From Egicoccus sp. AB-alg6-2 (GTDB taxonomy: Bacteria; Actinomycetota; Nitriliruptoria; Nitriliruptorales; Nitriliruptoraceae): a stretch of DNA of 64,000 nucleotides. Below the pieces are notes generated by a model, which did not search any database, had not been told where the DNA came from, and was given only the letters and a program-made list of their open reading frames with translations. A program made the translations under genes and the position numbers. Positions 35,411 to 43,935 of the stretch are shown one piece after another. The stretch is from assembly GCF_041821025.1 (NCBI RefSeq), contig NZ_JBGUAY010000005.1:1-64000 (forward strand). The letters are read 5' to 3'. Within the stretch, counting starts at the first letter, position 1; every line of letters starts with the position of its first letter.

Positions 35411-35920
35411 ATGGCGCGCTCTGGACACGTCGCCGAGATCCGGGCGCTGGTGGGCACCCACCGCTTGCTGCTGCCCTCGGTCGGAACGGCCGTCTTCGAC
35501 CGCGACCGGCTGCTGCTGGTGCGCCACGCCGACGGCAGCCACGACTGGGGGCTGCCGGGTGGCGCGATCGAACCGGGCGAGCACCCGGCCGACGCCGCGG
35601 TCCGCGAGGTCCACGAGGAGACGGGGCTGCTCGTCGAGGTGACCGCGATCGCCGGGGTGCTCGGGGGTCCGGAGGCCGAGATCCGCTACGACAACGGCGA
35701 CCGCACCTGTTACGTGACCACCGTGTTCACCGCGCGCCTGCGCTCCACCGCCGCCATCGACCTCGACCGTGGCGAGCTGGCCGAGGCCGGCTGGTTCGAC
35801 GCCGAGGCACTCGCCGACGTCGAGCTCCCGGGGCATGCGCGCGCGGCCGTCGCGGCCGCCGTCGACGTCCACCATGGTGGGCCGCCCGCCTTCCGGCGCC
35901 CGACCTGGCAGCCGGGATAG
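35411..35920 (+). CDS. NUDIX hydrolase
   Basis: 169 residues. The NUDIX box reads GAIEPGEHPADAAVREVHEE followed by TGL, with all catalytic acidic residues present (REVHEE). The fold around it (VGTAVFDRDRLLLVRHADG) suits a housekeeping nucleotide-pyrophosphate or ADP-sugar hydrolase. ATG two bases after the hisG stop, so probably co-transcribed. Substrate unknown; it might act on a nucleotide linked to the his pathway, which is a guess. Confidence 0.9.
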   Translation: MARSGHVAEIRALVGTHRLLLPSVGTAVFDRDRLLLVRHADGSHDWGLPGGAIEPGEHPADAAVREVHEETGLLVEVTAIAGVLGGPEAEIRYDNGDRTCYVTTVFTARLRSTAAIDLDRGELAEAGWFDAEALADVELPGHARAAVAAAVDVHHGGPPAFRRPTWQPG

Positions 35921-35935
35921 CGCCGCCGCGGCCGG

Positions 35936-38188
35936 TCATGCCCGCGTGAGGTGCTCCTCGCCGGGTACGTGAGCGTCCGGGTCGGCGACGACCGCAAGCG
36001 ACCGCGTCGCGCGGGTCACGGCGACGTAGAGCTGGTGCAGGCCGACCGCCGACGCCGCGGCGATCCGGTCGGGCGCGACCACGACGACGTCGTCGAACTC
36101 GAGGCCCTTGACGGTTCGGGCGTCGTGCACGCGCAGGCGATCCCTGACCTCCGCGCCGGCGACGAGGCGGTCGACCCGTGCCTCGAGGTCGGCCAGCATC
36201 TCGGGTGGCGCGATCAGCACGACCGTCCCGTCCGCACGTTCGGCCGCGTCGACCGCAGCACGCACCGCCGTGGTCGGCAGGTCCTGCGTGCGGTACAGCA
36301 CGGGACGACGCCCGCTCTCGCGCACCGCCTGGGGCACCGCGTCGGGGTCGTAGCCGGCGGCCGCGAGGACGGCGCGCGCGACCTCGACGATCTCGACCGG
36401 GGTGCGGTAGTTGACCGTAAGCCCCTGGACCGCGACCTGCCGCCGGCCGATCAGCCGCGCCACGGCGTCCCAGTCGCGCGGTTCGGCGACCCGGCTGCGC
36501 TGGGCGAGATCGCCGACCACGGTCCACGAGGCGTACGGGCCGCGGCGCGCCACCATCCGCCACTGCATCGGCGTCAGGTCCTGGGCCTCGTCGACGACGA
36601 CGTGAGCAAAGTCGCGGTAGTCGTCGTCCTCGACGTCGGCATAGAGCACCTCGGCGTCGGGCACGTCGCCCGTGACCCGCAGCCCCGGATCGGACTCGCG
36701 GGGCCGGTCGGACGTCGGCGCCGGCACGGTGCCGAGCACGGCGCGGACCTCGTCGAGGAGCGCGACGTCGTCGACGGTCCAGCCGTCGGCGGCGGCCCAG
36801 GCGTCGCGCAGCAGCCGGCGCTGCCCGGCGTCCAGCAGGCCGTCGGCGAGCCGGTCGAGGTCGACGCGCCCGGTGGCGACGGCCTCGAGCACCCCGGTCG
36901 CGTCCAGCACCGGCCAGAAGCAGCGTCGCAGCATCGTCACCTGGGCCGAGTCGTCCAGGGCCTGGTCGAAACCGGTGCCCGAACGCTCCTCGGGGGGGCG
37001 CCCCCCGGACGCACGGCGGGCGCTGCGCCATGCCTTCCACAGCGCGGCACGCAGCGCGTCGTCCGCCGCGCCCGCCCGGGCGTGGTAGGTGCTCTGCGCA
37101 CGGTCGGCGGACGTACGCCCCAGCAGCCGCCGCCGGATCTGCGCCAGGCTGCGCGCATCCACCTGGGCCGTACTGCCGTCGAAGCTGACGCGCGTCGTCG
37201 GCGGCAGCGGCGGCACGGCGGCCGCCACGGCACGGCGGCACAACTCGGCCATGGCCAGGTCGCCCTTGACCGCCGCCACGTCGGGCTCGTCCCAGCCGGT
37301 GACCCGGAGCCCGCGCGGGGCGAAGCCGTCGAGCGAACGCTGCACCGCCCGGTCCTCCCCGAGCGAGGGCAGGACGCGGGCCGTGTACTCGGTGAAGGCG
37401 CGCGAGGGACCGACGACGAGGATGCCGCGGCCCTCGAACCGGTCGCGGTCGCCGTAGAGCAGGTAGGCGACCCGGTGCAGGGCGACCACGGTCTTGCCCG
37501 TCCCTGGCCCGCCCGTGACCACCAGCGTCCCGGTGGCGGGCGAGCGGATGATGCGGTCCTGGTCGGCCTGGATCGTGGCCACGATGTCGCGCATGTGGGC
37601 GGTACGGGTCCGCGAGAGCGCCGCGAGCAGCGCACCCTGCCCGGTCACCGACCCGAGCCCGAGCCGTTCGGCGGCGTCGGCGTCCAGCAGTTCGTCGTCG
37701 AGGTCGCGCAGGTCGCGCCCCCGCGTCACCAGCGTCCGGCGACGCACCACGTCCATGGGCGAGGCTGGAGTGGCCTGGTAGAAGGCCGCGGAGGCGGGGG
37801 CACGCCAGTCGACCAGCAGGACGTCGCCCCGGTCGTCGACGACCGAGACGCGGCCCACGTGCAGGTGGTCGCCGTCGACGAGGTCGAGGCGTCCGAACGC
37901 GAGCGACTCGACGTCGCCGAACGTGTAGCGCGCCGCCCTCGAGGCGTGGTGGTGCGCCGTCACGTCGCGCTCGAACCGGGCCTGGAACGTCGATCCGCTG
38001 TGGTCGGCCGCGGCCTGGGCCGCGCGCTCGTCGGCCCGGCGGCGCAGGTGTTCGACGCGGTCGTGGACGCGGTCGAGGTGGGCCTGCTCGGCCTCGATGG
38101 CGGCACGCTTCGCGCCGGCCTCGGGCTCGGTCGGGGCGACGTCGGCGCCCGTGGGGTCGCGACGGGAGTCGGGAGCGGGGGCCGTCAC
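35936..38188 (-). CDS. HelD-like superfamily 1 helicase
   Basis: 750 residues. An N-terminal coiled coil (about 25-65) precedes a motor with Walker A VTGGPGTGKTVVALHR, Walker B VVVDEAQDLTPMQW, motif III WTVVGDLAQRS, motif IV LTVNYRTP and motif VI YVAVTRATRSL. The coiled coil plus a motor split by a large insertion resembles HelD, which strips RNA polymerase off DNA, more than UvrD. The GTG overlaps the ribH stop (GTGA), so it is coupled to the riboflavin operon. A UvrD/Rep-type repair helicase is the alternative. Confidence 0.85.
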   Translation of the reverse strand: MTAPAPDSRRDPTGADVAPTEPEAGAKRAAIEAEQAHLDRVHDRVEHLRRRADERAAQAAADHSGSTFQARFERDVTAHHHASRAARYTFGDVESLAFGRLDLVDGDHLHVGRVSVVDDRGDVLLVDWRAPASAAFYQATPASPMDVVRRRTLVTRGRDLRDLDDELLDADAAERLGLGSVTGQGALLAALSRTRTAHMRDIVATIQADQDRIIRSPATGTLVVTGGPGTGKTVVALHRVAYLLYGDRDRFEGRGILVVGPSRAFTEYTARVLPSLGEDRAVQRSLDGFAPRGLRVTGWDEPDVAAVKGDLAMAELCRRAVAAAVPPLPPTTRVSFDGSTAQVDARSLAQIRRRLLGRTSADRAQSTYHARAGAADDALRAALWKAWRSARRASGGRPPEERSGTGFDQALDDSAQVTMLRRCFWPVLDATGVLEAVATGRVDLDRLADGLLDAGQRRLLRDAWAAADGWTVDDVALLDEVRAVLGTVPAPTSDRPRESDPGLRVTGDVPDAEVLYADVEDDDYRDFAHVVVDEAQDLTPMQWRMVARRGPYASWTVVGDLAQRSRVAEPRDWDAVARLIGRRQVAVQGLTVNYRTPVEIVEVARAVLAAAGYDPDAVPQAVRESGRRPVLYRTQDLPTTAVRAAVDAAERADGTVVLIAPPEMLADLEARVDRLVAGAEVRDRLRVHDARTVKGLEFDDVVVVAPDRIAAASAVGLHQLYVAVTRATRSLAVVADPDAHVPGEEHLTRA

Positions 38189-38670
38189 AGCTGGCGCAGC
38201 ACCTGCGCCGTCTCCACGGCCGAGATCGCCGCTTCGGCGCCCTTGTTGCCCAGCTTGCCGCCGGCGCGCTCCACCGCCTGCTCCCAGGTGTCGGTGGTCA
38301 GCACCCCGAAGGCGACCGGCATGCCGTGTTCGCCGGCCACGGCGGCGACGCCGGTCGCCACGCCACCGGCGACGTAGTCGAAGTGCGGGGTCGAACCGCG
38401 GACCACGCAGCCGAGCGCGACCAGGGCGTCGTAGCCACCCTCGGCGGCCATGCGGCGCAGCACGACCGGCACCTCGAAGGCGCCGGGCACCCAGGCCACG
38501 GTGAGATCGGAGGCCGAGGCACCGTGCCGGACCAACGCCGCGACGGCGCCGTCGACGAGACGTTCCACGATCGCCTCGTTGAAGCGGGCGGCGACGATGC
38601 CGACCCGCAGGCCGGACGCGTCGAGGTTGCCGGCGACGACGTTGACGTCGAGATCGTTGGGGCTGGTCAC
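38185..38670 (-). CDS. ribH: 6,7-dimethyl-8-ribityllumazine synthase
   Basis: Penultimate riboflavin step: condenses DHBP with the ribityl pyrimidine. 161 residues, normal length. Motifs: [54 protein letters not shown] (active-site region) and [18 protein letters not shown] start overlaps the ribBA stop; AAAGGA lies about seven bases upstream. Confidence 0.96.
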   Translation of the reverse strand: MTSPNDLDVNVVAGNLDASGLRVGIVAARFNEAIVERLVDGAVAALVRHGASASDLTVAWVPGAFEVPVVLRRMAAEGGYDALVALGCVVRGSTPHFDYVAGGVATGVAAVAGEHGMPVAFGVLTTDTWEQAVERAGGKLGNKGAEAAISAVETAQVLRQL

Positions 38671-40010
38671 GCGGAGTCCTTTCGGAGGTCGTCCTGCGGC
38701 GGCGGGGCCATGCCGACGCCGCGGGGGGAAGGCTTCTCGACCGCTGCCGGGGCGGTCGGACGCTGCTTGGCGATGTCGCCGACGCCGGTGGACACCACGA
38801 CGTCCTGGCCGGTGTACTCGTGACCCATGCGGTCGGCCTTGGTCTGCAGGTACTGCTCGTTCGCGTCGTTGGGGCGGACCTCGACGGGCACGCGTTCGGC
38901 GATGGTGAGCCCGAAGCCGCCGAGGGCGGCGCGCTTGGCCGGGTTGTTGGTGAGCAGGCGGAGGCTGGACAGACCGAGGTCGGCGAGGATCAGGGCGCCG
39001 ACGCCGTAGTCGCGGGCGTCCGCCGGCAGGCCGAGCTGCAGGTTGGCGTCCACGGTGTCCACCCCGGCGTCCTGCAACTCGTAGGCCTGCAGCTTGTGCA
39101 GCAGACCGATGCCGCGCCCCTCGTGGCCACGAAGGTAGACGATGACCCCCTCCCCCTCGTCGGCGATGCGGGCCATGGCGAGGTCCAGCTGCGGTCCGCA
39201 GTCGCAGCGCAGCGACCGGAACACGTCCCCGGTGAGGCACTCGGAGTGCATGCGGACCAGGACGTCGGGCTTGCCCTCCGGCGCACCGTGGATCAGCGCC
39301 ATCGACTCGGTGGCCGAGGCCCCCGACCGGTAGCCGATCATGCGCCAGTCGCCGTACGGGGTCGGCAGCTTGGCGACCGCGACACGCTCGATGAAGTCCT
39401 CGCGGGCGCGGCGGTAGGCGACCAGGTCGGCGATGGTGACCATGAGCAGGTCGTGTTCGGCGGCGAAGACCTCCAGGTCCGGCACGCGCGCCATGGTGCC
39501 GTCGCGGTTGACGACCTCGGCGATGACGGCCGCCGGCCGGCGGCCGGCCAGGCGGGCGAGGTCGACGGATGCCTCGGTGTGACCCGGCCGGCGCAGGACC
39601 CCGCCCGGGTGGTAGCGCAGCGGGAACACGTGTCCTGGGCGGTTGACGTCGCCGTCCGAGGAATCCGGGTCGGCCAGCACGCGGATGGTGCGCGCACGGT
39701 CCGCCGCGGAGATGCCGGTCGAGGTCCCCTCCGCCGCGTCGACCGACACGGTGTAGGCGGTCCCCTTCGGATCCTGGTTGTCCACGACCATCAGGGGGAT
39801 CCGCAGGCGGTCGAGGTCCTCGCCGAGCATGGGCACGCAGATCACGCCGCTGGTGTGGTTGACGAGGAAGGCGACCTGCTCGTCGGTCGCCGCGTCGGCG
39901 GCCAGGACGAGGTCGCCCTCGTTCTCGCGGTCCTCGTCGTCGACGACCACGACCATGCCACCGGCACGGATGACCTCGATGGCCGCTTCGATGGAAGCGA
40001 AGTTGCTCAT
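38667..40010 (-). CDS. ribBA: bifunctional DHBP synthase / GTP cyclohydrolase II
   Basis: Opens both branches of riboflavin synthesis. 447 residues. N-terminal DHBP synthase: [20 protein letters not shown] (metal and substrate acids) and [22 protein letters not shown]-terminal GTP cyclohydrolase II: zinc Cys cluster in [19 protein letters not shown], then [14 protein letters not shown]. Both domains look active. A short Pro-rich tail follows. The ATG overlaps the ribE stop (ATGA). Confidence 0.96.
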   Translation of the reverse strand: MSNFASIEAAIEVIRAGGMVVVVDDEDRENEGDLVLAADAATDEQVAFLVNHTSGVICVPMLGEDLDRLRIPLMVVDNQDPKGTAYTVSVDAAEGTSTGISAADRARTIRVLADPDSSDGDVNRPGHVFPLRYHPGGVLRRPGHTEASVDLARLAGRRPAAVIAEVVNRDGTMARVPDLEVFAAEHDLLMVTIADLVAYRRAREDFIERVAVAKLPTPYGDWRMIGYRSGASATESMALIHGAPEGKPDVLVRMHSECLTGDVFRSLRCDCGPQLDLAMARIADEGEGVIVYLRGHEGRGIGLLHKLQAYELQDAGVDTVDANLQLGLPADARDYGVGALILADLGLSSLRLLTNNPAKRAALGGFGLTIAERVPVEVRPNDANEQYLQTKADRMGHEYTGQDVVVSTGVGDIAKQRPTAPAAVEKPSPRGVGMAPPPQDDLRKDSA

Positions 40011-40660
40011 GGGTGGCTGGTCTCCTGTGCGGTGACGGCGTAGGGCGAGACGGTGCCGCCCGAGAGCAGGCGCTCGACGTACTTGGCGATCACGTCGGCC
40101 TCGAGGTTCACGCGCCGTCCGGGCCGCAGCCGAACGCCGAAGGTGGTCGCCTCGAGGGTGTGCGGGATGAGCCCGACCCGGAAGCGGCCAGCGGCGACGT
40201 CCACGACGGTCAGGCTGACGCCCGCCACCGTGATCGACCCCTTGGGCACCAGGTAGCGGGCGATCCCGTCGGATGCCGCGACGGTCACGAAGACGGTTCC
40301 GGGCTGTTCGTCGCGGGCGACGACCTCGCCGACGCCGTCGACGTGCCCCTGCACCAGGTGCCCGCCGAAGCGGGCGTCAGCCCGCATGGCACGCTCGAGG
40401 TTGACACCGTCGCCCGCCTCGAGGTCGCCGAGGGCGGTGGCCCGCAGCGTCTCGGCCATCAGGTCGGCGCTGAACCCGCGGCGCTCGCCGTCGACGTCGA
40501 GGAACGACGTCACCGTCAGGCAGCAACCGTCCACGGCGATGGAGTCGCCCACCGCCGCGTCGCGGACGACCTCGGCGCAGCCGATCTCGAGCCGGGCATG
40601 GCCGGCGTGGCGCTCGACGGCCGCGACGCTGCCGACCTCCTCGACGATCCCGGTGAACAT
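40007..40660 (-). CDS. ribE: riboflavin synthase alpha chain
   Basis: Dismutates two lumazines to riboflavin. 217 residues made of two lumazine-binding repeats: [16 protein letters not shown] with [15 protein letters not shown], and [14 protein letters not shown] with [16 protein letters not shown]. The ATG at 40660 follows AGGAAGG, and its T is shared with the ribD stop (TGATG). Start MFTGIVEE is diagnostic. Confidence 0.96.
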   Translation of the reverse strand: MFTGIVEEVGSVAAVERHAGHARLEIGCAEVVRDAAVGDSIAVDGCCLTVTSFLDVDGERRGFSADLMAETLRATALGDLEAGDGVNLERAMRADARFGGHLVQGHVDGVGEVVARDEQPGTVFVTVAASDGIARYLVPKGSITVAGVSLTVVDVAAGRFRVGLIPHTLEATTFGVRLRPGRRVNLEADVIAKYVERLLSGGTVSPYAVTAQETSHP

Positions 40661-41754
40661 CAGCGACCTTCCTGGGCGGCGCACGGACGGAGTTGGAGGA
40701 TGAGATCGGGGCCGGCACCACCGACACGTTCGGTGGCCCACCCGGGCCCGGACGGCGGGGTCAGCGCACGACGTGCCGGGCCGGTTCCCAGGTCCGCGAC
40801 GTGCAGCACGAGGCGGTCCACGACGGCGGCGTCCAGCATGGCGCGCGCGAGCGTGGCGCCGGGCTCGGCCAACAGGTTACGGACGCCGTCCGCCGCGAGT
40901 GTCGCCATGGCCGCGGCCAGCCAGCCGCTCCCGTCGGCGGCGAGCCGACGGACGTCCGCGCCCGCGGTGCGCAACGCCTGCTCGGCTCCGGTCGGCGCGT
41001 CGGCAGCCGTGAGGACCAGGGCACCTCTGGCCACGACCTGCGCGTCCGGGGGGGTGCGCAACCGTCGGTCGAGCACGACGGCACGCGGCTGGACGCGGCT
41101 GGACACCAGGCGGACGTCGAGCCGTGGGTCGTCGGCCAGGACGGTGCCCGAACCGACCAGGACGGCGTCGACCTCGGCGCGCCAGCGATGGACCGCCGCG
41201 CGCGCGGCGGGTCCGGTGATCCAGCGGCGGTCGTCCGGCGGTCGCAGGTGGCCGTCGGCCGTCTGCGCCGCCTTGAGGGTGACGTGGGGTCGCTCGTGTG
41301 TCGCGACGGTCAGGAACCCCTCGAGCTGCGCCGCGACGGCGTGGTGGAACACTCCCCCGACCGTGTCCGGACCGACCACCTCGACGCCGCGGGCGCGCAG
41401 TTCGTCCGCCCCGCCCGATGCCAGCGCGTGCGGGTCGGCGTGCGCATAGACGACACGGCGGACACCGGCGTCGGCCAGAGCGGGCGCACACGGCGGCGTC
41501 CGGCCGTGGTGGGCGCAGGGCTCGAGCGTGACGCAGGCGGTCGCCCCCGCGGCGCGTGGCCCGGCCGCCGCCAGGGCGGCGGCCTCTGCGTGGTGACCAC
41601 CGGGCGGGTGCGTGACGCCCTCGCCGACGACGTCGCCGTCGCGCAGGAGCACACAGCCGACGGCCGGATTCGGCGCGGTGGAGGGGCGGGCGCGCTCGGC
41701 CAGGGCGATGGCGCGCGCCAGGGCGCGCCGCTCGTCGACGGTCGGAGCACGCAC
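40660..41754 (-). CDS. ribD: bifunctional pyrimidine deaminase/reductase RibD
   Basis: Deaminates and then reduces the pyrimidine intermediate. 364 residues. Deaminase zinc motifs: GGHHAEAAAL and TLEPCAHHGRTPPC. Reductase domain: KAAQTADGHLRPPDDRRWITG and EVDAVLVGSGTVLADDPRLDVR. I prefer the GTG at 41754, which begins RAPTVDERRALARAIALAERA as RibD normally does; GTGs at 41763 and 41826 are alternatives. First gene below the FMN riboswitch. Confidence 0.93.
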   Translation of the reverse strand: MRAPTVDERRALARAIALAERARPSTAPNPAVGCVLLRDGDVVGEGVTHPPGGHHAEAAALAAAGPRAAGATACVTLEPCAHHGRTPPCAPALADAGVRRVVYAHADPHALASGGADELRARGVEVVGPDTVGGVFHHAVAAQLEGFLTVATHERPHVTLKAAQTADGHLRPPDDRRWITGPAARAAVHRWRAEVDAVLVGSGTVLADDPRLDVRLVSSRVQPRAVVLDRRLRTPPDAQVVARGALVLTAADAPTGAEQALRTAGADVRRLAADGSGWLAAAMATLAADGVRNLLAEPGATLARAMLDAAVVDRLVLHVADLGTGPARRALTPPSGPGWATERVGGAGPDLILQLRPCAAQEGR

Positions 41755-41865
41755 GTCGGCCACTTCCCGCGTCGGACGACCGCGTCGGACGACGGGGCCG
41801 GCACTCGCGGAGGTGACGGAAGGCACGCGGACCGCCGGCCGCTGACCGGTGCGCCGGGCGGCCGG

Positions 41866-41893
41866 GGCGTCGGATGCCCGCAGGCACGACGCC
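41866..41893 (-). promoter_or_regulatory. expression-platform hairpin of the FMN riboswitch
   Basis: Minus-strand hairpin GGCGTCG / CGACGCC with a nested TGCC-TGCG-GGCA stem, directly 3' of the aptamer. It could be the terminator or switching stem; no T-run follows, so control of translation or factor-dependent termination is also possible. Confidence 0.4.
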
Positions 41894-41897
41894 GCCC

Positions 41898-42027
41898 GCG
41901 CTCCCTCTCATCCGGACTCTGACCGTCGGCCCCGGAGTTCCACCGGGTCAACCTTCACGCCCCGAAGGGCGATCCGGGTCGCGGGCTGTCACCGCCGGTA
42001 GGGAATTCCACCCCTCCCCGGGAACGC
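41898..42027 (-). ncRNA. FMN riboswitch (RFN element)
   Basis: Minus-strand sequence carries the conserved RFN blocks in order: GGGGAGGGGTGGAATTCCC, ACCGGCGGTGACAGCCCGCGA, GACCCGGTGGAACTCCGGGG, CCGACGGTCAGAGTCCGGAT and GAGAGGGAG. Closing stem P1 pairs GCGTTCCC (42020-42027) with GGGAGCGC (41898-41905), one G-U pair. FMN binding should lower expression of ribD-ribE-ribBA-ribH and possibly the coupled helicase gene. Confidence 0.93.
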
Positions 42028-42031
42028 CCGG

Positions 42032-42088
42032 CCAGCATATCGCCGTCCCGTACGCCGTCCCGTACGCCGCCCCGTACGCCGTCCCGTA
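42032..42088 (-). promoter_or_regulatory. riboflavin operon promoter region
   Basis: The stretch GATATGCT just upstream of the aptamer is the best -10 candidate (TATGCT) on the minus strand. The -35 region would fall inside a 12-bp tandem repeat array. No consensus -35 is visible. Confidence 0.4.
42041..42088. repeat. 4 x 12-bp tandem repeat
   Basis: Unit CGCCGTCCCGTA occurs at 42041, 42053, 42065 (one T to C change) and 42077, head to tail. Each junction creates the palindrome CGTACG. It lies where the -35 of the riboflavin promoter should be. Confidence 0.9.
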
Positions 42089-42166
42089 CGCGCCTGGTCG
42101 CCGACCCGAGGTGATGCCGACCCGCGGCCGTGCGGTCGTGCGGAGGTGCACCTCGGCTTCGCCGCA

Positions 42167-42198
42167 CCGCCGCGCCCTGGCATCACGGCGCGCGGCGG
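42167..42198. terminator. terminator-like hairpin after the GGDEF gene
   Basis: CCGCCGCGC (42167-42175) pairs with GCGCGGCGG (42190-42198), starting immediately after the stop on the minus strand. The remaining non-gene DNA at 42089-42166 also holds a perfect 12-bp palindrome GAGGTGCACCTC (42143-42154) but nothing gene-like. Confidence 0.55.
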
Positions 42199-43167
42199 CT
42201 ACGGGAGGTCGACCTCGAGGTCGACGGGGTCGCCGACGTGACGACGGTCGACGGCATAGCTCGAACCCGGCTTGCCATGCGACTTGGCGTAGCGCTTCAT
42301 CTCGGTGGCGATCGCGACGAGCTCGCCGTGGTGGACGACCTCGCCGCTGATCGTCGCGGCCACGCCGACCGACACCGAGAGCAGGCCGAACTTCTGCGGC
42401 ACCCCCCGCCGGTCGGCGACCTCGATGCCACCCGCACGCCGGTCGTCGGGGTCGTACAGCGACGGGGCCAGCGCGTCGAAGCGTGCACACAGCGTCTTGG
42501 CCAGCGGTTCGGCGAGCTCGGGCGCCACCACGACCACGAAGTCGTCGCCGCCGACGTGCCCGAGGAAGGTCTCCTCGTCCCCGGTGTCCCGCGCCACCTC
42601 GCGCAGGAGGCCCGCCAGCGCGCGAAGCGCCTCGTCCCCGCGCAGGAACCCGTAGTGGTCGTTGAAGGGCTTGAACTGGTCGAGGTCGACATAGAGCAGC
42701 GCGACCGGTTCCTCGAGCTGCAGCCGAGCGGCGAGCTCGGTGAGGATGCGTTCGTTGCCCGGCAGGCCGGTGAGCGGGTTGAGTGAGCGCTGCAGGTCCG
42801 CGCGACGCAGTGCCGCGCGGACGTGGGCGACCAGCACGTCGGCGGGGATCGGCTTCTCGAGCGTGTCGTCGGCACCCGCGTCGAGCCCCTCGACGGCGTC
42901 GCGGTGACGTCCGGCGGCGGTGGTCAGCAGTACCGGCAGATGGCTGGTGCGGGCGTCGCTGCGGAGCCTGCGCACCGTCTGCAGACCGTCGAGACGGGGC
43001 ATCATCACGTCGAGGACGACCAGGTCGATGTCCTGGCTGCGCGCGACCATCAGGCCGGCGACACCGGTGGCGGCAGCGGTCACCTCGAAGCCGGCGAGGT
43101 CCAGCGTCTCGGCCAGGAAGTCGCGGTCACCGGCGTCGGCGTCGACGACCAGCACGTGGCGTGTCAC
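42199..43167 (-). CDS. response regulator with GGDEF-type output domain
   Basis: 322 residues. Receiver domain about 1-120: phospho-acceptor Asp in DLVVLDVMMPRLDGL, Lys in TLEKPIPADVL. Output domain: NPLTGLPGNERI, LLYVDLDQFKPFNDHYGFLRGDE and GHVGGDDFVVVV. The signature is GGDDF rather than GGDEF/GGEEF; the acidic ligands are kept, so cyclic-di-GMP synthesis is possible but unproven. No RxxD inhibitory motif is obvious just before it. The GTG overlaps the rpe stop. No kinase is adjacent. Confidence 0.9.
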   Translation of the reverse strand: MTRHVLVVDADAGDRDFLAETLDLAGFEVTAAATGVAGLMVARSQDIDLVVLDVMMPRLDGLQTVRRLRSDARTSHLPVLLTTAAGRHRDAVEGLDAGADDTLEKPIPADVLVAHVRAALRRADLQRSLNPLTGLPGNERILTELAARLQLEEPVALLYVDLDQFKPFNDHYGFLRGDEALRALAGLLREVARDTGDEETFLGHVGGDDFVVVVAPELAEPLAKTLCARFDALAPSLYDPDDRRAGGIEVADRRGVPQKFGLLSVSVGVAATISGEVVHHGELVAIATEMKRYAKSHGKPGSSYAVDRRHVGDPVDLEVDLP

Positions 43168-43853
43168 GCCCGGGCCTGTGCACCGGCACCCAGTGCGGCG
43201 TGCGCAGCGTCGAGCACCGCCCGGGCCGCGGCGACCCGGTCAGGATGGTCGAAGACCGCCGACCCGGCAACGAAGGTGTCCGCCCCCGCCGCGGCGGTGC
43301 TGCCGACGGTGGCCACCGAGATGCCCCCGTCGACCTCGATCCGGAACCGTGCCCGGAGCGACGCCCTGGCTTCGACGGCCTCCGCGATCTTGGGGACCAC
43401 GTCGGGCTGGAAAGCCTGCCCGCCGAACCCCGGCTGCACCGTCATGATCAGCAGCATGTCGATGTGCGGCAGCAGTTCCTCGACCAGCGACAGTGGCTGG
43501 TGGGGCCGTATGGCGACCCCGACCTGGCTGCCGGCGTCGCGCAGCAGTTCGACCAGGCCGAGGGGGTCGTCCTCGACCTCAGGGTGGAAGGTCACCGAGT
43601 CGGCGCCCGCGGCGACGATCTGTGGCGCGTAGGTGCGCGGGTCGCTGATCATCAGGTGGGCGTCGAGGAACAGCTCGGTGGCCGCCCGCAGGCTGCGGAC
43701 CACGGGCGGGCCCAGGGTCAGGTTGGGGACGTAGTGCCCGTCCATGACGTCGACGTGGACCATGCGGACCGCTGGTGCGACGTCGGCGACCTCGTCGGCG
43801 AGCCGGGCGAAGTCGGCGGACAGGATGGACGGGGCAACCCGAAGGTCGTGCAC
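43164..43853 (-). CDS. rpe: ribulose-phosphate 3-epimerase
   Basis: Interconverts ribulose 5-phosphate and xylulose 5-phosphate in the pentose phosphate pathway. 229 residues. TIM-barrel landmarks: APSILSADFARLADEV, VHVDVMDGHYVPNLTLGPPVV (metal His/Asp), LDAHLMISDP, LIMTVQPGFGGQAF and IEVDGGIS. About 82 bases below rsmB. Its product pool feeds ribulose 5-phosphate to the rib enzymes nearby. Confidence 0.96.
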   Translation of the reverse strand: MHDLRVAPSILSADFARLADEVADVAPAVRMVHVDVMDGHYVPNLTLGPPVVRSLRAATELFLDAHLMISDPRTYAPQIVAAGADSVTFHPEVEDDPLGLVELLRDAGSQVGVAIRPHQPLSLVEELLPHIDMLLIMTVQPGFGGQAFQPDVVPKIAEAVEARASLRARFRIEVDGGISVATVGSTAAAGADTFVAGSAVFDHPDRVAAARAVLDAAHAALGAGAQARA

Positions 43854-43935
43854 GTTCGATGCTTTCTGGCCCGCGGCTCAGGGGGCATCACCCTAGCTGG
43901 GAGCCCGCGCCCGATCCGTCGGTTCGCGCGTCGGC

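Noticed and set aside
42041-42088. Possible CRISPR-like array
   Set aside because: Units are 12 bp, directly adjacent and without spacers; no cas genes nearby.
41874-42350. Plus-strand frame containing repeated VPYA units
   Set aside because: The peptide repeat comes only from the 12-bp DNA repeat; the frame runs across the FMN riboswitch and into the GGDEF gene antisense.
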